Assembly: GCA_035690885.1 (NCBI GenBank)
Contig: DASSKC010000060.1
Span: 25,461-89,460 of the forward strand
Direction: 5' to 3'
From: Oleiagrimonas sp035690885
GTDB lineage: Bacteria > Pseudomonadota > Gammaproteobacteria > Xanthomonadales > Rhodanobacteraceae
Length of the DNA stretch: 64,000 bases
A program made the translations under genes and the position numbers. Positions 25,302 to 33,810 of this stretch are shown in pieces. The notes beneath the pieces are model-generated. The model was not told the origin of the DNA, made no database searches, and was given only the letters and a program-made list of their open reading frames with translations. How positions within the stretch are numbered: position 1 is the first letter of the stretch; each line of letters begins with the position of its first letter.

Positions 25302-27581
25302 ATGATCACGAACATGTCCCTGAAGCCGTGCCGTCGGGAAGGCCGGATTGTCCGCGTTGTGATGAAAGCGTTTTGTCTGGGTACAGCGGGGATGACGTTG
25401 TTGCTGCTTGCACGGGCTGCACATGCCGCAACGGTGGTGACGAACACGCTCGTCAGTCACGCCGACGACGCCCGCACCCACGTCCCGGTGACGTTCGGTC
25501 AGATATTGAAGTCCGGTGATGTGCCGCACGGCACGCACCTGACGGCAATATTGGGTGGCCAACCCGTGCCGCTGCAGGTGGACGTCAAGGCGACCAATCC
25601 GGACGGCAGTCTGCGGCACGCGGTGCTGACGGTGATGGTGCCTTCGCTGCCGCGCCAGTCCGAGCTGCCGCTGCGGCTGGTCACCGAATCCGGTGCGCCG
25701 TCCGCGAAGCGCAGCGGCTCGGTCACCCTGTCGCAATTGCTACAGACGAACTACGACGCCAAGGTGTCGCTGGACATCGGCGCGAGCACCTACACCGCCG
25801 ATGCACGTTCGTTGCTCGAGGCGGCGGCCAAAGCAGATGCCTGCAAGGCGTGGAACCGGCAGTGCAATGTGTGGCTTTCCGGGCCGCTGGCCAGTGCGTG
25901 GGTGGTCAATGGTCCGGTGACCGCTGCCGATGGCAGCACCAACAAGCACTTGCGCATCTACTTTGTCGTGCGCGCCTACGCTGGACGTGCGCCTGGCACG
26001 ATCGGACAGATACGCACCGACATCGTCGTGGAAAATTCGCGGGCGTTCGCAGCGCAGGGACAACCGCAATACACCGCGACCCTGACTTCCGGTAGCGCGC
26101 GCTATGTCAGTCCGCGACTCACGCAGTATGCCTATACCCGCTGGCACCACGTGCTGTGGTGGAATGACGCCAGGCCGTCGGCGGTGTATCTGCGCCAGAA
26201 CAACCATTACATCCAGGCAAGCAGGGCGGTTTCGCGCTACATGCCGTTGCAGCCGGACGCGAAGTTCCTGGCCGGCGTGCGCCAGTTCTGTGCGCCGCTG
26301 AAGCACTGCGACCAGACCAGACACATGGGCATGACCGGCGCGCAACCGGCGATCGGTCCGTTGCCGCGCTGGACCAGCGTGTACATCGTCGCTCCCGGTC
26401 AACGCGCGTACCGCTGGATGCTGGCCAATACCGACGCGCTGGGCGCCTACAGCATCCATTATCGCGATCCGGCCACCGGCTGGCCGGTCAGCATCGACAA
26501 GCATCCCTTCGTCACCATCGCCAATTGGGCGGCTGCAAATCGCAAGGCGCAGCAAAATGATGCCGATGGCGCGAAATACCGGGCCGACCTGCTGTCGAGC
26601 TGCGTGAACAATGCGGTCGTCAGCGATTGCAATCATCCCTGGTACAGCACCGGCAACCCGTACCATTGGGACAATGCGCACCAACCGGCGGAATCCTACG
26701 TGCCCTACATGGTCACGGGGTCGTGGTACTACATGTCGGAGCTTGCCTTCGGTGCTTCGCACAATCAGGTGTGGTCCAACGAGGCCTACCGCGGATTTTC
26801 GAAGGGGCTGATCGATCGCGGGCACAGCCAGATCCGCGGCAAGGCCTGGGTGTTGCGCGAAATGGTCGACGCGGCCTGGCTGCTGCCGGACGACTATCCG
26901 CTGAAGGCCGAGTTCCGTGCCGCGGTCGAGAACTCGATCGCCGACTGGAATGCAAAATACACCAACAACCCCGGCGCCAACGCGCTGGGAGTCATGGTCG
27001 ATGGTGCTTCCTACAGCATGAACGGCGGCAAGCGGAGCGGGCTTGCGCCGTGGCAACACAACTTCCTGACCTGGTCGACGAATCATGCCGCGGAACTGGG
27101 TTTCGCCGGAGCGGCCAAACTGCGGGACTGGCTGGCGAAGTTCGAAATCGGTCTGATGACCGATTGGCAGAACAACCCGAAACACGGTTATTGCTGGTTG
27201 GAGGCCTCGGCCTACAACATCCAGGTCCTCGACGCGTCCGGGCGCTGGTTTCCGTCCTATTCGGCCGTGTACAAGGCGACATTTCCCACGCTGGCAGGCT
27301 TGGCATGCAACTCGTCCGACATGGTCGCGGCGATGGGCAAGCTGGAGAACAAACCGTGGAAGGCGGGAAAGATGTCCGGGTATCCAAGCTCGGCGACCGG
27401 GTTTCCGGCCAACTTCCAGATCGGCGTCGCGGCCGCGGCCGACAGTGGCCTGCCGAACGCGAAGGAGGCCTGGCGGATTTTCCAGTCACGCAGCGTGAAA
27501 CCCTCGCCACCACATGCCTACAAGAACTATCCGAACTACGCGATCTGGCCGCGCTGGCTGTCACCCGGATCAGTGCAGTGA
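25302..27581 (+). CDS. Large secreted protein of unknown function in the PEP-CTERM locus
   Basis: A 759-residue protein with a signal peptide (KAFCLGTAGMTLLLLARAAHA) and no PEP-CTERM tail or other membrane anchor. The first 120 mature residues (HGTHLTAILGGQPVPLQVDVKA, GSLRHAVLTVMV) look like a beta-barrel domain seen at the N-terminus of some polysaccharide lyases (the RIFT-barrel type); the C-terminal half is rich in Trp and Tyr and helical, like alpha/alpha-barrel carbohydrate enzymes. An EPS-acting lyase or hydrolase is therefore a reasonable guess, not a call. The ATG at 25302 follows a GGGAGG ribosome site; the frame before it is the regulatory region. Its 3' end overlaps the next, convergent gene by 12 bp. 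Confidence 0.7.
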   Translation: MITNMSLKPCRREGRIVRVVMKAFCLGTAGMTLLLLARAAHAATVVTNTLVSHADDARTHVPVTFGQILKSGDVPHGTHLTAILGGQPVPLQVDVKATNPDGSLRHAVLTVMVPSLPRQSELPLRLVTESGAPSAKRSGSVTLSQLLQTNYDAKVSLDIGASTYTADARSLLEAAAKADACKAWNRQCNVWLSGPLASAWVVNGPVTAADGSTNKHLRIYFVVRAYAGRAPGTIGQIRTDIVVENSRAFAAQGQPQYTATLTSGSARYVSPRLTQYAYTRWHHVLWWNDARPSAVYLRQNNHYIQASRAVSRYMPLQPDAKFLAGVRQFCAPLKHCDQTRHMGMTGAQPAIGPLPRWTSVYIVAPGQRAYRWMLANTDALGAYSIHYRDPATGWPVSIDKHPFVTIANWAAANRKAQQNDADGAKYRADLLSSCVNNAVVSDCNHPWYSTGNPYHWDNAHQPAESYVPYMVTGSWYYMSELAFGASHNQVWSNEAYRGFSKGLIDRGHSQIRGKAWVLREMVDAAWLLPDDYPLKAEFRAAVENSIADWNAKYTNNPGANALGVMVDGASYSMNGGKRSGLAPWQHNFLTWSTNHAAELGFAGAAKLRDWLAKFEIGLMTDWQNNPKHGYCWLEASAYNIQVLDASGRWFPSYSAVYKATFPTLAGLACNSSDMVAAMGKLENKPWKAGKMSGYPSSATGFPANFQIGVAAAADSGLPNAKEAWRIFQSRSVKPSPPHAYKNYPNYAIWPRWLSPGSVQ

Positions 27582-27776
27582 TCCGACCAGCGAGAGCAGC
27601 AAGATGATCGCGATACCGATGATCCAGCCGGCGGACATCACCATGGCCAGACGTTGGATGCGGATATTCTTCAGCCGCCAGATGAAGTCGGAAAGCAACC
27701 ACCACAAGCCGGTGAACACCAGCACCGCGAACCAACCCCAGCCGAGGTGGCCATGTATCCAGAAAAAATCGCTCAT
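27570..27776 (-). CDS. Small membrane protein (68 residues)
   Basis: A 68-residue protein with two predicted membrane helices (FAVLVFTGLWWLL and AMVMSAGWIIGIAIILLLSLVG) around a short basic loop (RLKNIRIQR). Its ATG overlaps the stop codon of the upstream phosphatidylserine-decarboxylase-like gene (ATGA), so the two are translationally coupled and probably work together. No family is recognised. Confidence 0.7.
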   Translation of the reverse strand: MSDFFWIHGHLGWGWFAVLVFTGLWWLLSDFIWRLKNIRIQRLAMVMSAGWIIGIAIILLLSLVGSLH

Positions 27777-28471
27777 GACGAATGCACGCCATCGGCCACC
27801 GGCGTCTCCCCGGCGAGCACGCGATCACCCACCTTTACCAGCAGGTTCGCGCTGGCTGGCAGCTCCAGAACCACGGTACTGCCGAGCAGGATCCTGCCGA
27901 TGCGCTGGCCGCGCAGGATGTCGTCGCCTTCGTTTACCCATGTCTCGATGCGCCGCGCCGCCAGGCTGGTGATCAGGCGGACCGCCACCTCGACGGTTTG
28001 CGACGCGATCACGACGCGGGTCTGCACCGGACACGGTTTGTCCCTCAGGAACGCAAACTCGCGTCCTTCGCCATCCATGAAATCTTCACCATGGGACTGC
28101 ACGCTTTGTACTTTTCCGCACAATGGGCTGCGCTGCACGTGCATGTCCCAAAGACTCAGTGCGATCACGAGGTAGCGCGTGCCGGCACGGACGTCTGCAC
28201 TGGTCACCAGGCCGTCTGCGGGCGCCAGCATGCTGGTTCCCGCGGGCGGCTGGCGTTCCGGATCGCGATAAAAATGATGCACGAAGGCGGAATGGAAGCG
28301 CCCATGTTTGAGCCAGCCCCGTATCTGTGTTTCCGGCCAGCGCTTGCGCTCAGGCAACCATCGTCGTACCAGTGGCGAGGGGTGCGGATAGCAAACAAAC
28401 CACAGCGTGAGCGCCGCCACCAATGCCGCAAGGATCACCACTTGCACCACCAGCACGGTCATCGGCGACAC
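27773..28471 (-). CDS. Phosphatidylserine-decarboxylase-like protein
   Basis: A 232-residue protein with one N-terminal membrane helix (about residues 5-27) and the Psd core: HHFYRDPER, APADG (83-87), LWDMHVQRSP and the self-cleavage motif LLGST (cleavage before Ser198, which becomes the pyruvoyl group). Psd makes phosphatidylethanolamine, but this copy lies in an EPS locus with a coupled 68-residue membrane protein, so it may act on another lipid or carrier. All catalytic signatures appear intact, so it is probably an active pyruvoyl enzyme. Confidence 0.85.
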   Translation of the reverse strand: MSPMTVLVVQVVILAALVAALTLWFVCYPHPSPLVRRWLPERKRWPETQIRGWLKHGRFHSAFVHHFYRDPERQPPAGTSMLAPADGLVTSADVRAGTRYLVIALSLWDMHVQRSPLCGKVQSVQSHGEDFMDGEGREFAFLRDKPCPVQTRVVIASQTVEVAVRLITSLAARRIETWVNEGDDILRGQRIGRILLGSTVVLELPASANLLVKVGDRVLAGETPVADGVHSS

Positions 28472-28757
28472 TCCGATTCACAAGCGCTGGCATTGCGCAT
28501 CCATTCGCGGGCATTTGCACATCGTGACATGGTCGTTCCCCTGCACTGGTTCATCCGTCAAACGACTGGCACCGTGGCGGCGCGCGCAGTCGGGACGGGG
28601 TCGTTTCGTCATGCATACTATATGACAGACATCGGGGACTCCTTGATGGTTTCGTCGCGACGACACTTGCCGTCGCGACTCCGGAGCCACGATCAGGGTT
28701 CGGCTGAACGGCAGCAGGGGGTTGCCATGACAACGTGGAACATCATCGGGATCGCGC
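28472..28757. other. 286-bp divergent intergenic region
   Basis: The gap between the decarboxylase-like gene and the flippase must hold both promoters. An AT-rich dyad (TCATGCATACTATATGACA, 28608-28626) offers -10-like hexamers on both strands. I see no sigma-54 promoter with good spacing and no copy of the 17-bp box. Confidence 0.35.
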
Positions 28758-30200
28758 ATGAGTCTGCGTAGCGACGTCCTGCATTCTCTCAAGTGGCTGG
28801 CCGGCTTGCGCTTTTCCGGTCAGCTGGTGGCGTGGGCCGTCACCCTGGTGGTCATCCGCATCCTCGATCCGTCCGATTACGGGTTGATGGCCATCGCGCA
28901 GGTGATGATCGGCTTTGCCGCGCTGTTTCGCGAGATGGGCTTGTATTCGGCCATGGTGCAAGTGCGTGAGCTGCAGGCACGCCAGGTCGAGCAGGCGTTC
29001 GGGTTGCTGCTTGTCGGCAATTGCGTGATTTACGTCATCCTGTTCGTCAGTGCACCGTGGTTCGCGACGTTCTTCGGTTACGCGCCACTGACCAATATCG
29101 TGCGCGTGCTCGGCATCGAGTTTCCGCTGGCGGCGTTCGGCGTGGTGCAGGATGCGATGCTCAGTCGCGGCATGAAGTTCAAGCGCAAGTCGTTCGTGAA
29201 TCTGGCCGTGACCTTTGGCAACGCATTCACGACGCTGGGTTTTGCGCTGTCCGGGGCCGGCGTCTGGGCACTGGTCTACGGACATCTTGCCGGTTCGGTG
29301 ATTCGCTCCGTCGGCCTGGTCGTTGCCGCACGGCACTGGTGCTGGCCGCGCTTTTCGCACAAGGGCATGGCCGGGATGCTGCGTTTCGGCAGTTTCATGA
29401 CGGCCAATCGCGTGCTCTGGTACGTGTACTCCCGTGCCGATGTCTTCATCATCGGCAAGATCCTGGGGACGCATGCATTGGGCTTTTATTCCATTGCGAT
29501 GCAGTTGGCGTCGATGCCCATGCAGAAAGTCGGCGGGTTGCTGAATCAGGTCGGTCTGGTCGCGTATTCATCGGTGCAGACGGATTTGAGCGTGGTCCGT
29601 TCGCATTTTCTGAAGGTGGTGCGCACGCTCAGTTTTGTTTCCTTCCCCGTGTTCTGGGGTATGTCCAGCGTTTCTCCGGAACTGGTCAACGTGGTGCTGG
29701 GGCAGCGCTGGGCTGCAGCCATCATTCCGTTGCAGTTGCTGGGCCTGGTGATGCCCTTGCGCATGGTGGCGCATGGCAACAGCGAGGCGTTGCCGGCCAT
29801 CGGCAAGCCGCATCTGGGGACGGCGTATCAGCTCATGGCGGTGTTGCTGATGCCGCCGGCGTTTTTCATCGGTGCGTGGTACGGAGGCATCGTGGGTGCT
29901 GCGCTGGCCTGGATCATTGCCTACCCGATTCTGATGCTGGTCCAGCTGCGCATCACCTTGCGCCCGCTCGGCCTGGCCTACCGCGATTACTTCGCATCCA
30001 TGGCGGGTCCGGCCACGGGCGCGGCGATCATGTATCTGGTTGTCGCCGTGGTGCGCTGGACGGTTGCCGGGCCGCTGCTTGCCCCCGTTGCCGGACTGGT
30101 GCTTCTGGTTGTCGTCGGCGTGTTGGCCTACGCTGCATTCATGTGGTTCGTCCGGCGTGTCGATTGCCATGAGGCCATCGCTCTGGCGCGCGCCAAATGA
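28758..30200 (+). CDS. Polysaccharide flippase (Wzx/WzxC-type, MOP superfamily)
   Basis: A 480-residue protein with about 12-14 membrane helices and the N-terminal signature of lipopolysaccharide/EPS flippases (LRFSGQLVAWAVTLVVIRIL-type, DYGLMAIAQVMIGFAALFREMGL). It would move lipid-linked repeat units across the inner membrane. In this locus it is the only flippase, which supports a Wzx/Wzy-like route with the O-antigen-ligase-like protein at 32467. It is transcribed against the EPS operon; the two end 53 bp apart. Confidence 0.9.
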   Translation: MSLRSDVLHSLKWLAGLRFSGQLVAWAVTLVVIRILDPSDYGLMAIAQVMIGFAALFREMGLYSAMVQVRELQARQVEQAFGLLLVGNCVIYVILFVSAPWFATFFGYAPLTNIVRVLGIEFPLAAFGVVQDAMLSRGMKFKRKSFVNLAVTFGNAFTTLGFALSGAGVWALVYGHLAGSVIRSVGLVVAARHWCWPRFSHKGMAGMLRFGSFMTANRVLWYVYSRADVFIIGKILGTHALGFYSIAMQLASMPMQKVGGLLNQVGLVAYSSVQTDLSVVRSHFLKVVRTLSFVSFPVFWGMSSVSPELVNVVLGQRWAAAIIPLQLLGLVMPLRMVAHGNSEALPAIGKPHLGTAYQLMAVLLMPPAFFIGAWYGGIVGAALAWIIAYPILMLVQLRITLRPLGLAYRDYFASMAGPATGAAIMYLVVAVVRWTVAGPLLAPVAGLVLLVVVGVLAYAAFMWFVRRVDCHEAIALARAK

Positions 30201-30252
30201 TCGAGCCGGCTTCGGCGCCCGGGACCCCCTGAACAATGCCGCCTGCGTGGAG

Positions 30253-31203
30253 TTACTTGTGTTCGGGAATCGACGGGACGACCTTTCGCGCCCAGTGCCA
30301 CGTTTCCCGACTGAGCTTGTCGTGCGCTGCGTAAACGCCACGCATGCACGCTGACGGGCGATGGGCGATACCGGTCAGTGGGTAACCGGCCTCATGCAGC
30401 GCATCACCGGCGACCCCTTCGAAAATGGCTTGGGCGGCCGGCGTCATCTTGCGTCGCCACCCCTCGATCTTGTCCGTCTTGAGCAGCTTCGCGTCGATCA
30501 CGAAGCGTTCCGTGGCCGGCCCCGACGCTCCGGCCACGAAGGCTTCAAGTGCCGCCATCGAGAGCTCGGGTTTGGCGAGCAGGTCTTCATAGCGGATTTC
30601 CAGATATCGTGCCGACATGCGTCGTGCCGCCGCTCGCGTTCGGTGCAGGTATTGGCGCCACAGGCGCGCTGCCGCGTAAGTGTTCTGACGGCCCCAGACC
30701 ATGTTCTTGTGTGACAGCGCGCAATCGCGGCCGTCGCGTATCACGTGCACGACCCGGCAGGTCGGGAATGTCGCATTCAGCCAATCGAGGTGGCGCCCGA
30801 ATTGCGGGTTCTTGCTGCCGATCCGGCGTTTGCCCGTCTGCTCGGCAACCTGCTGCAGTATGTCCATCACGATGGCCGCGAACGTCGGGCCGGTGCGGGC
30901 CACCCGGTGCCAATCGATGTCGACCGAATAGTTGCGCTGCAGTATGGGAAAGAACGGATCCGCGCGCAGATTCCGCAGCAGGCGCTGATGATTCCTGGCC
31001 AGGTTCAAGTCGCCGTAGCGCGAGAGATGAAGGCCCATGGACAGGATGAATTGTCCTTCGTTGACGAAACCGGCATCCAGGTAATCGCGGAACAACGTAT
31101 TGACCCACGTGGTGCCTGACCGGGCGAAACCCGTGACGAAGATCGGCGAGTCGGTTTGTGCGATGGCACGCGGCGGTGTGGATGCAGCAGCTGACATGTT
31201 CAT
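30253..31203 (-). CDS. PAPS-dependent sulfotransferase family protein (1)
   Basis: A 316-residue sulfotransferase: the 5'-phosphosulfate loop GFARSGTTW (residues 25-33) and the 3'-phosphate motif HVIRDGRDCALS are clear. These enzymes transfer sulfate from PAPS to a hydroxyl or amine, here most plausibly on the EPS or a lipid. It is the last gene of the 20-gene minus-strand run and its start overlaps the previous gene's stop. The second sulfotransferase of the run is only distantly similar. Confidence 0.88.
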   Translation of the reverse strand: MNMSAAASTPPRAIAQTDSPIFVTGFARSGTTWVNTLFRDYLDAGFVNEGQFILSMGLHLSRYGDLNLARNHQRLLRNLRADPFFPILQRNYSVDIDWHRVARTGPTFAAIVMDILQQVAEQTGKRRIGSKNPQFGRHLDWLNATFPTCRVVHVIRDGRDCALSHKNMVWGRQNTYAAARLWRQYLHRTRAAARRMSARYLEIRYEDLLAKPELSMAALEAFVAGASGPATERFVIDAKLLKTDKIEGWRRKMTPAAQAIFEGVAGDALHEAGYPLTGIAHRPSACMRGVYAAHDKLSRETWHWARKVVPSIPEHK

Positions 31204-32465
31204 CGTGACGCTCTCCGTGGTTCGTGCGCGCTCACTTGATCGAGCAAGCGTGCCAGTGATGCCGCACCTTCACTTCGCGCATGCCTTGCGACCACGTCGC
31301 GCCGCGCTTGGGGTGCCTGGCCTGATCTCAAAGCGCCGATGAACGACGCCAGTCGCGAAGCCATGGCGCCGACGTCGTCGGGTGTCACCAGCTCCGCGCC
31401 GCCGGTTTCGCGCAGCAGGGCGGCGGTGTCGCCGTGCTCGCCCACGAGGGCGAAAATGGGCCGGTCGATGCGCAGGTACTCGTAGACTTTTGCCGGAATC
31501 TGCCGGTCGAATCGTTCACCCTGGAACAACAGCAAGGCGTCGGCCCGGGCTTGTTCCGCCAGCGCCTCGCGGTTGGAGACAGGTGGCGCGAGCGTGACCA
31601 TGTCGTCGAGTCCGAGTCGCCGGATGTCATTGCTGTAGGTTGCGTTGGAACCACTTGCGCGCAGCACGATGCGCAGGTCGGTTGCGTTGACCTGGTGCGC
31701 GCCCTTGAGCCGTGCAAGGGCCTTGAAGAACGGCAACGGGTTGCGTCCTTCGGGGTATAGCAGGCCGCTGTGCAGCAGGACCAGAGGCCTGTGCTCGTGT
31801 ATCGGAACAGGTGCCGGGAGGTCGGTAAATGCCGTTTCGTCGTAGCCATTGCCGATGACGGCCAGGCGGCCTTGTGCATCCAGTTGCGGAAAATGCCGGG
31901 CACATGCGCGCATCGCTCCGGGTGTGGTGAACACCACGCGCGAGGCGCGTTCCATCACGCGTCGCTCCCAACGCAGCTGCGATGCGACCGAGAATGGATT
32001 GGCACTCGACACCGAACTGGACACCGGGTCCCTGAAATCGGCAATCCATGGCAGGCCGGTCATGTGCTGCAGCGTGTGCGCGATGCAATGCGCCGTCATG
32101 ATGGGGTAGGTGGACCAGATCGCGCGCACCCCGTGGCGACGTATCAGGCGCAGTCCCTGCAATACCGCCGCCGGCCACCATGAACGCCAGCGGTCGGGTT
32201 GGGCCAGAAATCCGGGGTACTTGCCGGCGATGCCGAAATGACGGCGCGCATCGAATGCCAGCGCACGGTGTATCGGGCAACCGGGCGGAAGCAATGCCTC
32301 GTCGACCGGCGCCGTTTGCGGATAGGCCATGGGGTGTGCCGACAACACGACGGGATGCCAACCCGACGCCGGCAAGTAACGCGAGAACCCGAGGGTGCGC
32401 AAGTGCCCGCTTCCCATGGCCGCAGGTGGAAAGTGATACGCGATCAACAAGACGCTGCTTTCCAT
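31200..32465 (-). CDS. Glycosyltransferase family 4-type protein
   Basis: A GT-B-fold glycosyltransferase: an N-terminal acceptor domain (LLIAYHFPPAAMGSGHLRT) and a nucleotide-sugar domain with FDRQIPAKVYEYL. The residue pattern is that of WcaI/CapM-like enzymes using UDP- or GDP-sugars. The ATG at 32465 is chosen (421 residues) because it follows an AGGGGGAC site and leaves a 1-bp gap from the preceding gene. Its TGA overlaps the next ATG. Confidence 0.85.
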   Translation of the reverse strand: MESSVLLIAYHFPPAAMGSGHLRTLGFSRYLPASGWHPVVLSAHPMAYPQTAPVDEALLPPGCPIHRALAFDARRHFGIAGKYPGFLAQPDRWRSWWPAAVLQGLRLIRRHGVRAIWSTYPIMTAHCIAHTLQHMTGLPWIADFRDPVSSSVSSANPFSVASQLRWERRVMERASRVVFTTPGAMRACARHFPQLDAQGRLAVIGNGYDETAFTDLPAPVPIHEHRPLVLLHSGLLYPEGRNPLPFFKALARLKGAHQVNATDLRIVLRASGSNATYSNDIRRLGLDDMVTLAPPVSNREALAEQARADALLLFQGERFDRQIPAKVYEYLRIDRPIFALVGEHGDTAALLRETGGAELVTPDDVGAMASRLASFIGALRSGQAPQARRDVVARHARSEGAASLARLLDQVSAHEPRRASR

Positions 32466-32466
32466 C

Positions 32467-33810
32467 TCATGTCCCCCTGATCGCGCCATGCATTTTGGTT
32501 ACCGGATCGGGCAGGGCGGAAGATGCTCTCTGGTTGGTTGCAGTCATGCGCTCATCGACCGGACTCTGATCGGCAATGGTTTGCACGACGTGCCCGGCCA
32601 GCAGTGCGCACAAGGCCATCAGCTGATAGCTCAGGTCGAAATAAGGCATGGGCAGGAACGCCCCCGCCACGACGTATGCCACCAGGCTGACTTGCAGCAT
32701 GGACGCAAGGTCGAATGCCCACTTCAATGGTGGACTGCCACGCGTCTGCTTGCGTACCCGGCTGCATTTGCGCCAGCTTGCAAGCAGCAGCCCCAGGAAC
32801 AGCGCCAGTCCAGTGAAGCCCTGCTCGCCGAGAATGCGGAAGTAGATGCTGTGTATGGCTCGCGGTGTCGCGCCGGGCGGGCCGTAGCGTCCCCACATGG
32901 CACCGCTTTTGTACACCTCGAAGCCGCCGCCGAACAGCGGCCGATGGATTGCCACGTTGGCCGCGAACTTCCAGGACTCGATTCGCGTTTGCGCCGAATT
33001 GACCTTCCGTGCGTGCTGCAGCGTGTCCATGCGTGCGGTCCATTGGGGCGGCATGAAATGCCATGCCACAAAGCCCACCACGACGACGGCAAGCACCACC
33101 GCGAAACGACGCCGGCTCTTGAGGAACAAGGCACCGGCCACGATCACCAGTGCGATCATGCCGCCGCGTGAATAGGTGCCCAGAATCGCGACGCCGGTCA
33201 GCAGCATGCTCACGCCGAGACCGATGCGCACCCACTTGCGCGCTGCGTGCAATTGCAGGTAGCGCATGAACGGAATCGTCATCGACAGTGCCAGGGCCAG
33301 GGCATTGTTGTCGGCAATGAAACTTTCGGCCGGGCCGAAGACATGACTGTGGCCGCCCGTGAGTATCGTGAACAGGCCGCCCTTGAGCCCATAGAAGCCG
33401 AGCGACACGACGATCATCCAGACCAGCCAGTGCATTCGCTTGCGCGTGTTGACCAGCATCAAGGTGACGAAAACCATCACCAGGATTTTCAGGAACTCCA
33501 TGAATTTTGCGGTCGCGGCCACCGGTTCGACTGCAAAAACCGTGGTCACGCCGGTCCACGCCAGGAACACGAACAGAAGCACGCTGACGCTCGAGATCGG
33601 GATGCGCTTGCGCTCGCTGCTGAAAGCCAGGCCCAGCAGCGTGACGATGGCGATCAATTGCACCCACGGAAAGCCGTAGGCGAAACCATAGGTCAGGCGG
33701 TTCGGATTCATGTAACCGAGCCACGACCACACCAGCAAGCCCAGGTACGGACGCATCAGGATGAACGGGATGGCGCCCAGAATGAACAGGGCAAGCGCGA
33801 TGTCACGCAT
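32467..33810 (-). CDS. O-antigen-ligase-like protein, exosortase A system-associated
   Basis: A 447-residue protein with about 10-12 membrane helices and a large periplasmic loop with GTYSRGG and RIESWKFAANVAIHRPLFGGGF, the Wzy_C signature. It belongs to the putative O-glycosylation ligase/polymerase family seen almost only with exosortase A. It would polymerise repeat units or attach glycan to protein or lipid. Its ATG overlaps the upstream gene by eight bases. Confidence 0.92.
   Translation of the reverse strand: MRDIALALFILGAIPFILMRPYLGLLVWSWLGYMNPNRLTYGFAYGFPWVQLIAIVTLLGLAFSSERKRIPISSVSVLLFVFLAWTGVTTVFAVEPVAATAKFMEFLKILVMVFVTLMLVNTRKRMHWLVWMIVVSLGFYGLKGGLFTILTGGHSHVFGPAESFIADNNALALALSMTIPFMRYLQLHAARKWVRIGLGVSMLLTGVAILGTYSRGGMIALVIVAGALFLKSRRRFAVVLAVVVVGFVAWHFMPPQWTARMDTLQHARKVNSAQTRIESWKFAANVAIHRPLFGGGFEVYKSGAMWGRYGPPGATPRAIHSIYFRILGEQGFTGLALFLGLLLASWRKCSRVRKQTRGSPPLKWAFDLASMLQVSLVAYVVAGAFLPMPYFDLSYQLMALCALLAGHVVQTIADQSPVDERMTATNQRASSALPDPVTKMHGAIRGT

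Noticed and set aside
28570..28590. TGGCAC-N5-like sigma-54 site before the flippase
   Set aside because: The -24 half fits, but the -12 half reads GCGGC rather than TTGC, and there is no 17-bp box upstream.
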